Assembly: GCF_001646655.1 (NCBI RefSeq)
Contig: NZ_LPZN01000002.1
Location: 62,001-126,000, forward strand
Length of the DNA: 64,000 bases
From: Rhodococcus gordoniae
GTDB taxonomy: Bacteria; Actinomycetota; Actinomycetes; Mycobacteriales; Mycobacteriaceae
Reading direction: 5' to 3'
This document shows positions 52,354 to 60,578 of the stretch, in pieces. How positions within the stretch are numbered: position 1 is the stretch's first letter; each line of letters starts with the position of its first letter. The notes below the pieces were generated by a model. That model saw only the letters and a program-made list of their open reading frames with translations, was not told the origin of the DNA and ran no database searches. A program made the translations under genes and the position numbers.

Positions 52354-53445
52354 CTATCCGGTGCGGAGGAGGTAGAAGCGGAAGAACCCGAAGTCCTCGA
52401 TGGGCAGCACGTCGACCTCCGTGAAACCGGCGTCGAGCGCATAGCGGCGCAGGGTATCGGGCCGCATGACCGTGCCTGTCGCGGCGCTCGGTGTGTGGCT
52501 CATGCCGTCGGGGAGGCAGATGGTGAGGCTGTAGCCGTACATGAGCCGTTCGACGTCGTCGCCGGGTGCGGTGAAGGTGTCGGCGACTGCTTCGTCCATG
52601 ACGATCATGATGCCGCCGGGTGCGAGTGAACGCCGTACGGCAGCCAGCACCTCGACCGGCCGCGGCATGTCGTGGACGCACTCGAATGCGAAGGCCGCAC
52701 GGAAGTTTCCTTCCGGGAGTTCGGACGCATCGCACTGCGTGAACGTGACCCGTTGCGCCACATCGTCGTTCTCCGCGAGGTTCGATCGGGCGAGTTCGAC
52801 CGACGGCGCATCGATGTCGAAGCCGAACACCTTCGCATCCGGATAGGTCCGCGCGATCGTGATCGTGGACCATCCTCCGCCGCATCCGATGTCGGCGATC
52901 CGCGCACCGGTTTCACCGAGCACCCGGTCGATCTCGGGCACCGAGCGTAGAGCGTCGGGCAACACCTGCTCGAACAACGGTCTGTTCGCGTCGGCCTGCG
53001 ATTCGCACACGTCGCGGCCGAACCGGCTCCAACTCACCCCACCGCCGTCCCGGTACGCCTCGAGCAGGCCGGGCAGTTGCATCGTCGCACCGACGATCAT
53101 CCGGGCGAGCGGCGCCATGTACGTGAGGCTGTGCGGATCGGTGAGTACGTCGCGGCCGGCCGGAGAGAGACCGAAACGCGGTGGATCACCGTCGTCGACG
53201 TCGAGCAGACCGGTGACGGCCTGCTGTTCGAGCCACTCACGGACGTACCGCGGATGGGTTCCGGTGCGTGCGGCCAGTTCGTCGGCGGTGGCAGGTCCGT
53301 CGTCGGCGAGGCTGCGATACCAGCCGAGACGGTCGCCGATCAGGATCGACAGGGTGTCCATGGTGCCGAGGACGGAATCGAGGACGCGCTGCGCGAAGCC
53401 GTCGGCGGAGTCGAGGTGGAGCGGCGAACTCGTCGAAGTGGACAT
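52354..53445 (-). CDS. SAM-dependent methyltransferase with N-terminal winged helix
   Basis: This is a 363-residue protein; ATG 53445 is preferred because GGGAG lies nine bases upstream. Residues 15-90 form a winged-helix dimerisation-type domain (IGDRLGWYRSLADDGPATADELAARTGTHPRYVREWLEQQAVTGLL). The methyltransferase core follows (IADIGCGGGWSTITIARTYPDAKVFGFDID, CDASELPEGNFRAAFAFECVHDM, LAPGGIMIVMDEAVAD). This layout resembles class I O- or C-methyltransferases of natural products and ubiquinone-like type. The target is unknown; it stands between the thiolase operon and the LysR pair. Confidence 0.88.
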   Translation of the reverse strand: MSTSTSSPLHLDSADGFAQRVLDSVLGTMDTLSILIGDRLGWYRSLADDGPATADELAARTGTHPRYVREWLEQQAVTGLLDVDDGDPPRFGLSPAGRDVLTDPHSLTYMAPLARMIVGATMQLPGLLEAYRDGGGVSWSRFGRDVCESQADANRPLFEQVLPDALRSVPEIDRVLGETGARIADIGCGGGWSTITIARTYPDAKVFGFDIDAPSVELARSNLAENDDVAQRVTFTQCDASELPEGNFRAAFAFECVHDMPRPVEVLAAVRRSLAPGGIMIVMDEAVADTFTAPGDDVERLMYGYSLTICLPDGMSHTPSAATGTVMRPDTLRRYALDAGFTEVDVLPIEDFGFFRFYLLRTG

Positions 53446-53529
53446 ACGGATCATCTCCCGAGGGCGGAAATGGGCGTCGTACCCACTTATCGTCGCGCCC
53501 CGATCCCCGGATGTCACCGCCCGGCGGAC

Positions 53530-54423
53530 TCACTCGTCCGGGACGGTCTCCCCGGACGCTCCCACGAAGTCGACGAATGCGCGTCCCGCCCTCGACAGTG
53601 ACACCGGGTCGAACACCATTCCGTACGACTGCGCGAAGGTCGGCTCACACGGGCGGACCACCGCGATGTCCTGCACCGACTCGGCGAGAGAACGTTCGAC
53701 GAACGACCCGCCCAGGCCTGCGAGCACCATCGGCAGGCGGGCTTCGCGATGGTCGGTGAGCACCGAGATGGGTCGCCGTACCTCGGCCCGTCGCATCGCG
53801 TAGTCGATCGCGTCGCTCACCGAACCGCCGCCGCGCGGCACGAACACCATCGGAATGTCGGGGAGTTCGGCCAACGACAGCGGTCCGGGTGGCAGATCGG
53901 TGCCGGGCGGATAGGCGAGCCAGTATTCGGTCTGGCCGAGTTCGATGATCTCGAGCCCCACCTCGTCCTCGACGGGCAGGTGGGTGACGACGAATTCGCA
54001 GTGACCGTCGTGGATGACCGACGCGGTGGATTCCTCGGTCCGCAGGTCGCCGAGTCGCGCGGTGACCTTGGGGTGGCGGCGCCGGAACTCGGAGACCAGG
54101 TCGACGATCGGTCCGGTCGCGAGGGCGGGGAACACCATGAGATCCAGGCGGCCGGTCACTTCCGTCGTGGACACGGTGAGCAGTTCTTCGACGGCGTTCA
54201 CATCGCGCAGGATCTGCCGGCTCGGACCGATGAGAGCCTTACCCGCTGCGGTGAGCACCATGCCGCGTCCGATGCGATGGAACAGCCGCACTCCGAGCTC
54301 GCGTTCGAGACTGCGCAGCGCCTGGGAAACGGTGGGCTGGGCGACCCCGAGCTCGGCGGCCGCGCCGTTGATGCCGTCGTTCTCCACGACGGCGAGGAAA
54401 TACTCGACCTGACGGAACTCCAT
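53530..54423 (-). CDS. LysR-family transcriptional regulator
   Basis: The 297-residue regulator starts at ATG 54423. The DNA-binding helix is FLAVVENDGINGAAAELGVAQPTVSQALRSLERELGVRLFHR. The effector part includes LDLMVFPALATGPIVDLVSEFRRRHP and the CEFVVTHLPVEDEVGLEI strand. The gene lies four bases after a second LysR gene; they are paralogues of about the same length and form a tandem pair on one transcript. Likely targets are the acyl-CoA genes on either side. Confidence 0.93.
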   Translation of the reverse strand: MEFRQVEYFLAVVENDGINGAAAELGVAQPTVSQALRSLERELGVRLFHRIGRGMVLTAAGKALIGPSRQILRDVNAVEELLTVSTTEVTGRLDLMVFPALATGPIVDLVSEFRRRHPKVTARLGDLRTEESTASVIHDGHCEFVVTHLPVEDEVGLEIIELGQTEYWLAYPPGTDLPPGPLSLAELPDIPMVFVPRGGGSVSDAIDYAMRRAEVRRPISVLTDHREARLPMVLAGLGGSFVERSLAESVQDIAVVRPCEPTFAQSYGMVFDPVSLSRAGRAFVDFVGASGETVPDE

Positions 54424-54427
54424 GTCG

Positions 54428-55297
54428 TCACGCTTCCCACGGGGCGGCGGTAGTGGTCTCCACGAACGCGGCGGCAGCGGGGGAGAGATCCCCGGGACGC
54501 ACCACCAACCCGATGGGCCGCCGGAGGGGCGGGTCCAGCGATCGGACGACCGCACCGGGGATCTGCTTCTCGGCGACGCGACGCGGAACGACCGTTCCGG
54601 CGGTGCCCCGCTCGACGAACTGCCACAGAGCTGCCTGGTTGGCGCAGTCGACGACGACGTTCTGTGCCCCCAGCAGTTCGCCGGTGCGCGCCGCGCTCGC
54701 ACGGGAGCCGAGGTCGAGGACGAGTGGGAAGTCGCGGACCTGGGCTCGGGTGACCGGGTCGGGCACATCGGTGGCGAGGTCGGGATGCAGGGCGAGCACC
54801 ATCTCCTGCTCGAGAATCGGGATGGTGATCATGCCGGCGTGCTCGACCGACAGATCGGTGATGCCGATCTCCGCCTCGCCGCGGCGCAACGCCGCGTGCA
54901 CCCCGGGCGGTCCTTCCGCGTCGTTCACCCGCACGGTCAGGTTGGGATAGCGCGCGCGGAAGCGCTGGACGAATTCGATGACCGGATGGATCGAGAACGT
55001 GGCGTAGGTGACGAGCTCGACGCGGCCCGCTTCGAGATCGCGCACCGCCGCGACCTTCTGTTTCGCCCGTTCGACGTCGGCGAGGATCCGGCGCGCGGCG
55101 ACGTCGAGGACGCGACCGTCCTCGGTGAGGGTGAGCCGCCGACCGGTGCGGTCGAACAGGGTGGTGTCGAGGCGCCGTTCGAGGGTGCGGATGGCCTGTG
55201 ACAACGACGGCTGCGAAATATAAAGAGCCTGAGCAGCCTTCGTGATCCCGCCGTGGTCGACGACGGCCACGAAATAGGTCACGAGGTGCAAGTCCAC
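54428..55297 (-). CDS. LysR-family transcriptional regulator, paralogue of the next gene
   Basis: The 289-residue regulator uses GTG 55297. No ribosome site precedes it, but TACGAT six bases upstream could be a -10 box of a leaderless transcript. The DNA-binding domain is YFVAVVDHGGITKAAQALYISQPSLSQAIRTLERRLDTTLFDRTGRRLTLT. The effector domain shows ELVTYATFSIHPVIEFVQRFRARYPNL. It precedes its paralogue by four bases. Hetero-dimer or divided regulation of the catabolic island is possible. Confidence 0.9.
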   Translation of the reverse strand: MDLHLVTYFVAVVDHGGITKAAQALYISQPSLSQAIRTLERRLDTTLFDRTGRRLTLTEDGRVLDVAARRILADVERAKQKVAAVRDLEAGRVELVTYATFSIHPVIEFVQRFRARYPNLTVRVNDAEGPPGVHAALRRGEAEIGITDLSVEHAGMITIPILEQEMVLALHPDLATDVPDPVTRAQVRDFPLVLDLGSRASAARTGELLGAQNVVVDCANQAALWQFVERGTAGTVVPRRVAEKQIPGAVVRSLDPPLRRPIGLVVRPGDLSPAAAAFVETTTAAPWEA

Positions 55298-55341
55298 CCG
55301 ATTATCGTAGGCGACGGCCTCAATCGCCCCGGACCGAACCG

Positions 55342-55536
55342 TCAGGAAGGGGTGCCACCGGCACCCGCCATCCTCCGGTGGCCCTGCTCGAGCATCCGCG
55401 CCGACATGTTCACCTGGAGCGCGTCGGGTTCGACGAGTTCGGTCACCGGCCCCGGGCGTAGGCATCCTCGGCGCGCGCGGACGGAGTCGTCGTTCCGGGT
55501 CGCTCCGAACGTCGGTGCGACCAGCACGTCCGACAT
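55342..55536 (-). CDS. Doubtful small ORF, 64 aa
   Basis: ATG 55536 lies three bases after the stop of the enoyl-CoA hydratase gene on the same strand, in the position of a next operon gene. It reads MSDVLVAPTFGATRNDD and ends MLEQGHRRMAGAGGTPS. There is no recognisable domain. Composition is Arg/Gly-rich, unlike nearby proteins, and it may be a remnant of a longer gene or chance. Only its tight spacing supports it. Confidence 0.3.
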   Translation of the reverse strand: MSDVLVAPTFGATRNDDSVRARRGCLRPGPVTELVEPDALQVNMSARMLEQGHRRMAGAGGTPS

Positions 55537-55538
55537 GT

Positions 55539-56300
55539 CTACTCGCCCTTCCAGACCGGAGCGCGCTTCTCGGCGAACGCCCGGGCGCCTTCCTTGGCGT
55601 CGGCCGAGGCGAAGACCGGATCGATGAACGTGCGTTGCGCGACGAAGGCGTCGGGGTCGGTGTAGCCGGCGGCCATCGCGACGACCTGTTTGGTCGCCTT
55701 CACCGCGAGGGGGCCGTTCGCTGCGACGCGAGCGGCGAGTTCCTTTGCCACCGTCAGTGCTTCACCGGGTTCGGTGACGCGGTTGACCAGACCGTGGTGA
55801 TGGGCGACCTCGGCGGTGAGCGGATCACCGGTGATGGCCAGCTCCATCGCGAGGGGGTAGGGCAGGATCTTGGGCAGACGCAGCAGGCCACCGGCCGCCG
55901 CGGCGAGTCCGCGCTTGACCTCGGGGATGCCGAATTTCGCGTCGCGCGACGCGACGATCAGGTCGGCGGAGAGCGCGAGTTCGCATCCACCGGCCAGGGC
56001 CCAGCCTTCGACGGCGGCGATGAGCGGCTTGCTCGGCGGTGCCTCGGTGATGCCGCCGAAGCCGCGGCCGGGGATCGACGGCTTCTCGCCGCGCGCGAAC
56101 GCCTTCAGGTCCATCCCGGCGCAGAATGTTCCGCCGGCACCGGTGAGGATGCCGATGGTCAGGTCGGGGCGTACCTCGAACTCGTCGATGGCCGCGGCCA
56201 GTGCCTCCGACACCTCGAGGTTCACGGCGTTCTTGGCCTCGGGGCGGTTGAGGGTGAACACCGCGACGCCGTCGGCGAATTCGGTGAGGACAACGCTCAT
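55539..56300 (-). CDS. Enoyl-CoA hydratase/isomerase (crotonase family)
   Basis: The 253-residue crotonase starts at ATG 56300. The oxyanion-hole segments are GTFCAGMDLKAFARGE and VEGWALAGGCELALSADLIVAS. The second Glu expected for hydratase activity lies in FGIPEVKRGLAAAAGG (Glu), so hydration of an enoyl-CoA is plausible. It follows the MBL-fold gene by one base and is likely the last gene of the ligase-MBL-hydratase operon. Confidence 0.94.
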   Translation of the reverse strand: MSVVLTEFADGVAVFTLNRPEAKNAVNLEVSEALAAAIDEFEVRPDLTIGILTGAGGTFCAGMDLKAFARGEKPSIPGRGFGGITEAPPSKPLIAAVEGWALAGGCELALSADLIVASRDAKFGIPEVKRGLAAAAGGLLRLPKILPYPLAMELAITGDPLTAEVAHHHGLVNRVTEPGEALTVAKELAARVAANGPLAVKATKQVVAMAAGYTDPDAFVAQRTFIDPVFASADAKEGARAFAEKRAPVWKGE

Positions 56301-56301
56301 G

Positions 56302-57366
56302 TCAGTTTTCCTTCGTACGGGTCGGAGCGGAGAGAGTCCAGCGGGCGGGAGTTCCACCGTCGGAACGGATGTCGCCTCGGTCGGCGAGGACGATGAGGTG
56401 AGCCTGGGTTTCGCGGACGGCGAGTCGCTGCAGTCGCGGGGTCATCACGTCGATGGGGCGCGACCATGTGACGCGGGTCGTGATCTCCCATGCGGTCGAT
56501 TCGGGACGGGCCGCGACGGTCTCGCGGATCTCGTCGAGGCGGACCTCGTGGTGATCCATGAGTTGGCGTGCGCGCTCGGTGATTCCGCGGAACCGGTACT
56601 CGTGGGCGGGCAGTACCTCGCAGTCGGGCAGTGCCGTCGTCGCGTGCAACGACAACAGGTAGCGGTGCAACGGGTCGACCAGTTCGCCGGGGCCCGAGGA
56701 GATGTTGGGACTGATGCGCGGAAGCATGTGGTCGCCGCTGAACAGCAGGTCGCGGTCGCGGTCGACGAACGCGAGGTGTCCGGGCGTGTGGCCGGGGGTC
56801 CACACCGCCTCGATGTTCCATCCGGGAACGTCCAGCCGATCACCTTGTGCGAGAACAATATCTGCGCTCTTCCCTTCCGGGAAACGTACGAGTTCGAAGC
56901 GGGCCGCCTCGACGACCTCGGGTGGAGCACCCAGCCCGGTGAGATCCACGCGCCACGCTTCCTCGTCGGCGGCGACGTCCTCCGGTGTGAAGTGCCCGAG
57001 GGCGGCGGCGTCGGCGGCGTGCATCGCGATGACGGCGCCGGTCGTCTCCTTCAACCGGGGTGCCAGGCCGAAATGGTCGGGATGCAGGTGGGTGATCGCG
57101 GCGTAGCGCACGTCGGTGATGTGATGGCCGGTCCCGGCGACACCGGCCACGAGGGCATCCCACGACTCCTCGGTGTCCATACCGAGGTCGATCAGGGCGA
57201 GGCCGTCGTCGAGGGCGAGCGCGTAGGACAGCACGTACCGCAGCGGGTTCTTCGGCATCGGGACCGGGATCGACCACAGTCCGGGCCGTACCTCTTCGAC
57301 CGGTGGCAGTACGCCGGCCGCCCACGCTTCACGCTGGACGGTACCGAGATCCTCGGTGACGATCAT
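56302..57366 (-). CDS. MBL-fold metallo-hydrolase
   Basis: The 354-residue protein has the metal signature THLHPDHFG (about residue 94), then WTPGHTPGHLAFV and FSGDHMLP, completing a dinuclear zinc site of the beta-lactamase fold. An extra C-terminal helical region (LDEIRETVAARPESTAWEITTRVTWSRPIDVM) resembles the winged-helix-like tail of LACTB2/YcbL-type hydrolases. It overlaps the ligase stop (ATGA) and lies one base from the hydratase gene. A thioesterase role on an acyl-CoA is possible but not shown. Confidence 0.9.
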   Translation of the reverse strand: MIVTEDLGTVQREAWAAGVLPPVEEVRPGLWSIPVPMPKNPLRYVLSYALALDDGLALIDLGMDTEESWDALVAGVAGTGHHITDVRYAAITHLHPDHFGLAPRLKETTGAVIAMHAADAAALGHFTPEDVAADEEAWRVDLTGLGAPPEVVEAARFELVRFPEGKSADIVLAQGDRLDVPGWNIEAVWTPGHTPGHLAFVDRDRDLLFSGDHMLPRISPNISSGPGELVDPLHRYLLSLHATTALPDCEVLPAHEYRFRGITERARQLMDHHEVRLDEIRETVAARPESTAWEITTRVTWSRPIDVMTPRLQRLAVRETQAHLIVLADRGDIRSDGGTPARWTLSAPTRTKEN

Positions 57367-58928
57367 GGCGTCGTTCCTTCCCGTGCGGGAGCGAACTCGT
57401 CGCGCAGTGTGCGCTTGAGGACCTTGCCGCTCGCGTTGCGGGGCAGTTCGTCGACGAAGTGGATGTGCCGGGGCTTCTTGTACGACGCCAGACGTTCGAG
57501 GGTGAACTCGAGGAGTTCGGCCTCGGTCGGTGCCTCGGCTCCGGGCGCGACCCGCACGACGGCGGTCACGGCTTCGCCCCAGCGGTCGTCCGGGACTCCC
57601 ACCACCGCGACCTCGGCGACGGAAGGGTGTTCGGAGATGACCGATTCGACCTCGATCGGGTAGACGTTCTCCCCGCCGGAGATGATCATGTCCTTCACGC
57701 GGTCGGTGACGAACAGGTAGCCGTCCTCGTCGATGTGCCCGGCATCTCCTGTGCGCAGGAAACCGTCCTCGGTGAACAGCTCGGCGTTCTCGGCCTCGCG
57801 CCGCCAATAACCCGGCGTGTTGTTGCGTGACCGGCTCACGATCTCGCCGGTTTCGCCCTGGGGGAGCGGTTCACCGGTGGCGAGGTCGCGGATCTGGACC
57901 TCCATGCCCGGCAGTCCGGTGCCGGCCGAGCGAAGGAGGTAGGAGCGCGGACCGTGCGGGTCGTGGTCGTCGGCACGCAGCGCGGTGAGAGCGCCCATCG
58001 TCTCGGTCATTCCGTAGCGTTGCACGAACCGGCAACCGAGGGTGTCCATGGCGCGGGCGAGGTGCGTGGGCGTGATGGGGGAGGCGCCGTAGGCGACGAG
58101 GTGCAGGCTCGACAGATCGTAGTCCGACAGGTCGGGCATCTCGACGAGCATGTTGATCACCGATGGCACGAGGAAGGCATGGGTGATGCCGTGTTCGGAG
58201 ATGGCGGCCGCCACCGCATCCGGGCGCATCTCGCCGAGCAGCACCAGATGCAGTCCGGCGGAGAGCGACGTGCTCATCCACCCGACGCCGGCGATGTGGA
58301 ACAGAGGTAGCGCGTCGAGTGAGACCGAGTCCTCGGTGAATTCGTACAGCGCGAAGCTCTGTGGTTCGTTGAACAGGTTGTGATGCGTCGCCACAACGCC
58401 TTTGGGGCGTCCGGTGGTGCCCGAAGTGTAGAGCTGCAGCACTTCGGTCCGCGGGTCGTCACCGAAACCGGGGTCGATGCCGTCGCCTGAGGCGACGAAG
58501 TCGTCCCACGACCGTGCGCCGGGAACAGAGGACGCGTCACCGACCACGACGATCTGCACACCGGGCAGCCCCTCGCCGGCGGCGCGCGCGGAGACGGCGA
58601 ACTCGTCCTCGACGATCAACACGTCGAGCTGCGCGTCGCCGGCGATGTCGGCGATCTCGCCTGGACTCAGGCGCCAGTTGAGCGGAGTGAACACCAGACC
58701 GGCCTTGGCGCAACCGACGAACGAGGCCGCACCGGGAAGGCCCATGCGCAGCAGTGCGCCCACGCGCCTGGAGGTGACCGGAACCGTCGTGAGCGCCGAG
58801 GCGACCCGGTTGGTGAGGGCGTCGAACTCGGAACAGGTGAGTGTCGTGCTGCCGGAGCTGACCGCCGCGCGATCCGGATGCTCTACTGCCAGCTGCCGAA
58901 TTCGGTTGGGAAGGTGCAACCTGCTCAC
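57363..58928 (-). CDS. AMP-dependent acyl-CoA synthetase (FadD-like)
   Basis: The 521-residue ANL ligase uses GTG 58928 after AGGAG. Motifs in order are LQLYTSGTTGRPKGVVATHHN, RYGMTETMGA, GFLRTGDAGHIDEDGYLFVTDRVKDMIISGGENVYP and ELPRNASGKVLKRTLRDEF (catalytic Lys). It is the first gene of a three-gene operon with MBL hydrolase and enoyl-CoA hydratase. The size and motifs fit medium-chain or aromatic acid activation. Substrate unknown. Confidence 0.95.
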   Translation of the reverse strand: MSRLHLPNRIRQLAVEHPDRAAVSSGSTTLTCSEFDALTNRVASALTTVPVTSRRVGALLRMGLPGAASFVGCAKAGLVFTPLNWRLSPGEIADIAGDAQLDVLIVEDEFAVSARAAGEGLPGVQIVVVGDASSVPGARSWDDFVASGDGIDPGFGDDPRTEVLQLYTSGTTGRPKGVVATHHNLFNEPQSFALYEFTEDSVSLDALPLFHIAGVGWMSTSLSAGLHLVLLGEMRPDAVAAAISEHGITHAFLVPSVINMLVEMPDLSDYDLSSLHLVAYGASPITPTHLARAMDTLGCRFVQRYGMTETMGALTALRADDHDPHGPRSYLLRSAGTGLPGMEVQIRDLATGEPLPQGETGEIVSRSRNNTPGYWRREAENAELFTEDGFLRTGDAGHIDEDGYLFVTDRVKDMIISGGENVYPIEVESVISEHPSVAEVAVVGVPDDRWGEAVTAVVRVAPGAEAPTEAELLEFTLERLASYKKPRHIHFVDELPRNASGKVLKRTLRDEFAPAREGTTP

Positions 58929-59081
58929 ATCACGCTCCTGATCGACACGGCCGACGCGCGGACATGCCGCCCGCGCCGGTCCAGTCGATCACGAGAGTGA
59001 CTACTGCCACAAAGACCTGCGGCCGCACGAAACGTTAGGACAAACCTATGGTCCGGAACGATCGAACTCGGGGACCGCCGA

Positions 59082-60575
59082 TCACTCCTGCAGAGAGTTT
59101 CCGCCCAGCGCGCCGCGCAGATGCTCGGTCTCTGCGGGCAGGCTGTCGGGTGTGAACGCCCAACGGCCTTCCGTCCACGGATCGGTCAGTTGTCCGTCCG
59201 CGGGCAGGTGCTGGGCTTCGCCCCGAAGGATCTGCACGACCGGATCGTCGTCGTCCGGTGGATCGCCCGCGAGGACGATCGAGATACGGCCGTCACCACC
59301 GGCTCTCGTGATCCGGACGATCTGCAGCAGGTCGTCGTGCTCGTAGCCGTACGGGAACCCGGCGAGGACGACGAGCACCGGCGACACCGGCAGCCCTCCG
59401 TCGACCTGTTGCGCGAGCGCGTCCAACTCTGCGGCATCGGCCAGGCCCCGGAGCTTCGCCGGGACCTGTGCCCGCTCGTGAACGGGCGGCCCGGCGAATC
59501 TCGCTGCGGTGAGAGGTTCGAGTTCGGGCAGGGTCCGCCCGGGATCGACGAGGTGCAACAGTGTGCCGGGCCGAGCGGCGAGCAGCCGCACGACCAGAGA
59601 CGAGACGACGGGAGCGAGTTCGGTGGGTTCGCCCTCGAGCCACAAGGGACGGACGAGCGGCGCCGGCAGGCACAACGGAATATGCAACAGCCCGCGATCC
59701 GCCGCCACATCACCTACGCGCACACCGTCGCTCGGCGTGAGGGATCGGATCCAGGCGGGAGAGCTCCAGGAGGCGAGAGCCGGCGGCAGGGCCGCATCGA
59801 CGGCGAGCAGTTCCGCAGCCAGCACTGCACTGTCGTTCCGGTAGCGTGTTTCGGCGGCGTCCACGAGTTCGTCGTAGCGCTGTTGCGCACGTTGTCTCGA
59901 CCGCTCGGCCTCGGGGCCGGTACGGCGGGCGGGGTCGGTTACCGCCGCCGAGAGTTCGTCGTCGAGTCGCAGCCGGGCGAACTCGAGGCTCGACGTGCAT
60001 GCGGCCGCCGAACGCGCGGCGTCCTCGAAGATCCGCCACAGCAGTTCGAGCGGCTCGAGTCCGACGGCCGGGGCGGGCGCCGTTTCCGAGTCGGAGGTCT
60101 TCTCCGGGGAGTCGTCCGCGTCGACCCCGTGGGCGGTGAACATCTCGACGAGTCCGCCGGTGTAACCCTGGCCGAGGGCGCGCACCTTCCACACGCCGTT
60201 ACGGCGGTAGATCTCCCAGCACAGCAAAGCCGTCTCGCCGGCGGCCCCGGGTTCCACGTGAAACGTCGCGAGTACCGTGCCGGCCGCATCGGACAGGGAG
60301 GTCGACACCGCAGCGGGTCGTTCGCAGCCGACCGCGCACAGCACACGTGCGCCGGGACGGACGGCGTCGACGTCGACGACGATCACCCCGTCCTCGAGCC
60401 GGACGCCTGTCGTCCTCGATCGGTTGCAGAACACGACATCGTCGGAGGAACCGACCTGCAGGTGGTCGTCCACGACGAACGCGCACACGTCCAGCGGGAC
60501 GGCGGCGGACGCCGTGACACGGACCGTGCTGGTCGCCAGCGGGGCATTCTGTCCCGCTGTGAAACGCTCGCCCAC
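59082..60575 (-). CDS. TerD-domain protein fused to a novel C-terminal domain
   Basis: The 497-residue protein begins with a TerD domain (residues 1 to about 155; LLCWEIYRRNGVWKVRALGQGYTGGLVEMFTAHGVD is diagnostic), then a helical Arg/Glu/Ala stretch (about 175-250), then a 240-residue domain with LLHIPLCLPAPLVRPLWLEGE, LVVRLLAARPGTLLHLVDPGRTLPELE and VLVVLAGFPYGYEHDDLLQIVRITRAGG. The last part resembles a degenerate FtsK/P-loop ATPase-like fold, but no Walker A is visible. TerD proteins bind calcium and act in stress systems. It is last in the module, three bases after the second TerD gene. Confidence 0.85.
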   Translation of the reverse strand: MGERFTAGQNAPLATSTVRVTASAAVPLDVCAFVVDDHLQVGSSDDVVFCNRSRTTGVRLEDGVIVVDVDAVRPGARVLCAVGCERPAAVSTSLSDAAGTVLATFHVEPGAAGETALLCWEIYRRNGVWKVRALGQGYTGGLVEMFTAHGVDADDSPEKTSDSETAPAPAVGLEPLELLWRIFEDAARSAAACTSSLEFARLRLDDELSAAVTDPARRTGPEAERSRQRAQQRYDELVDAAETRYRNDSAVLAAELLAVDAALPPALASWSSPAWIRSLTPSDGVRVGDVAADRGLLHIPLCLPAPLVRPLWLEGEPTELAPVVSSLVVRLLAARPGTLLHLVDPGRTLPELEPLTAARFAGPPVHERAQVPAKLRGLADAAELDALAQQVDGGLPVSPVLVVLAGFPYGYEHDDLLQIVRITRAGGDGRISIVLAGDPPDDDDPVVQILRGEAQHLPADGQLTDPWTEGRWAFTPDSLPAETEHLRGALGGNSLQE

Positions 60576-60578
60576 GGG

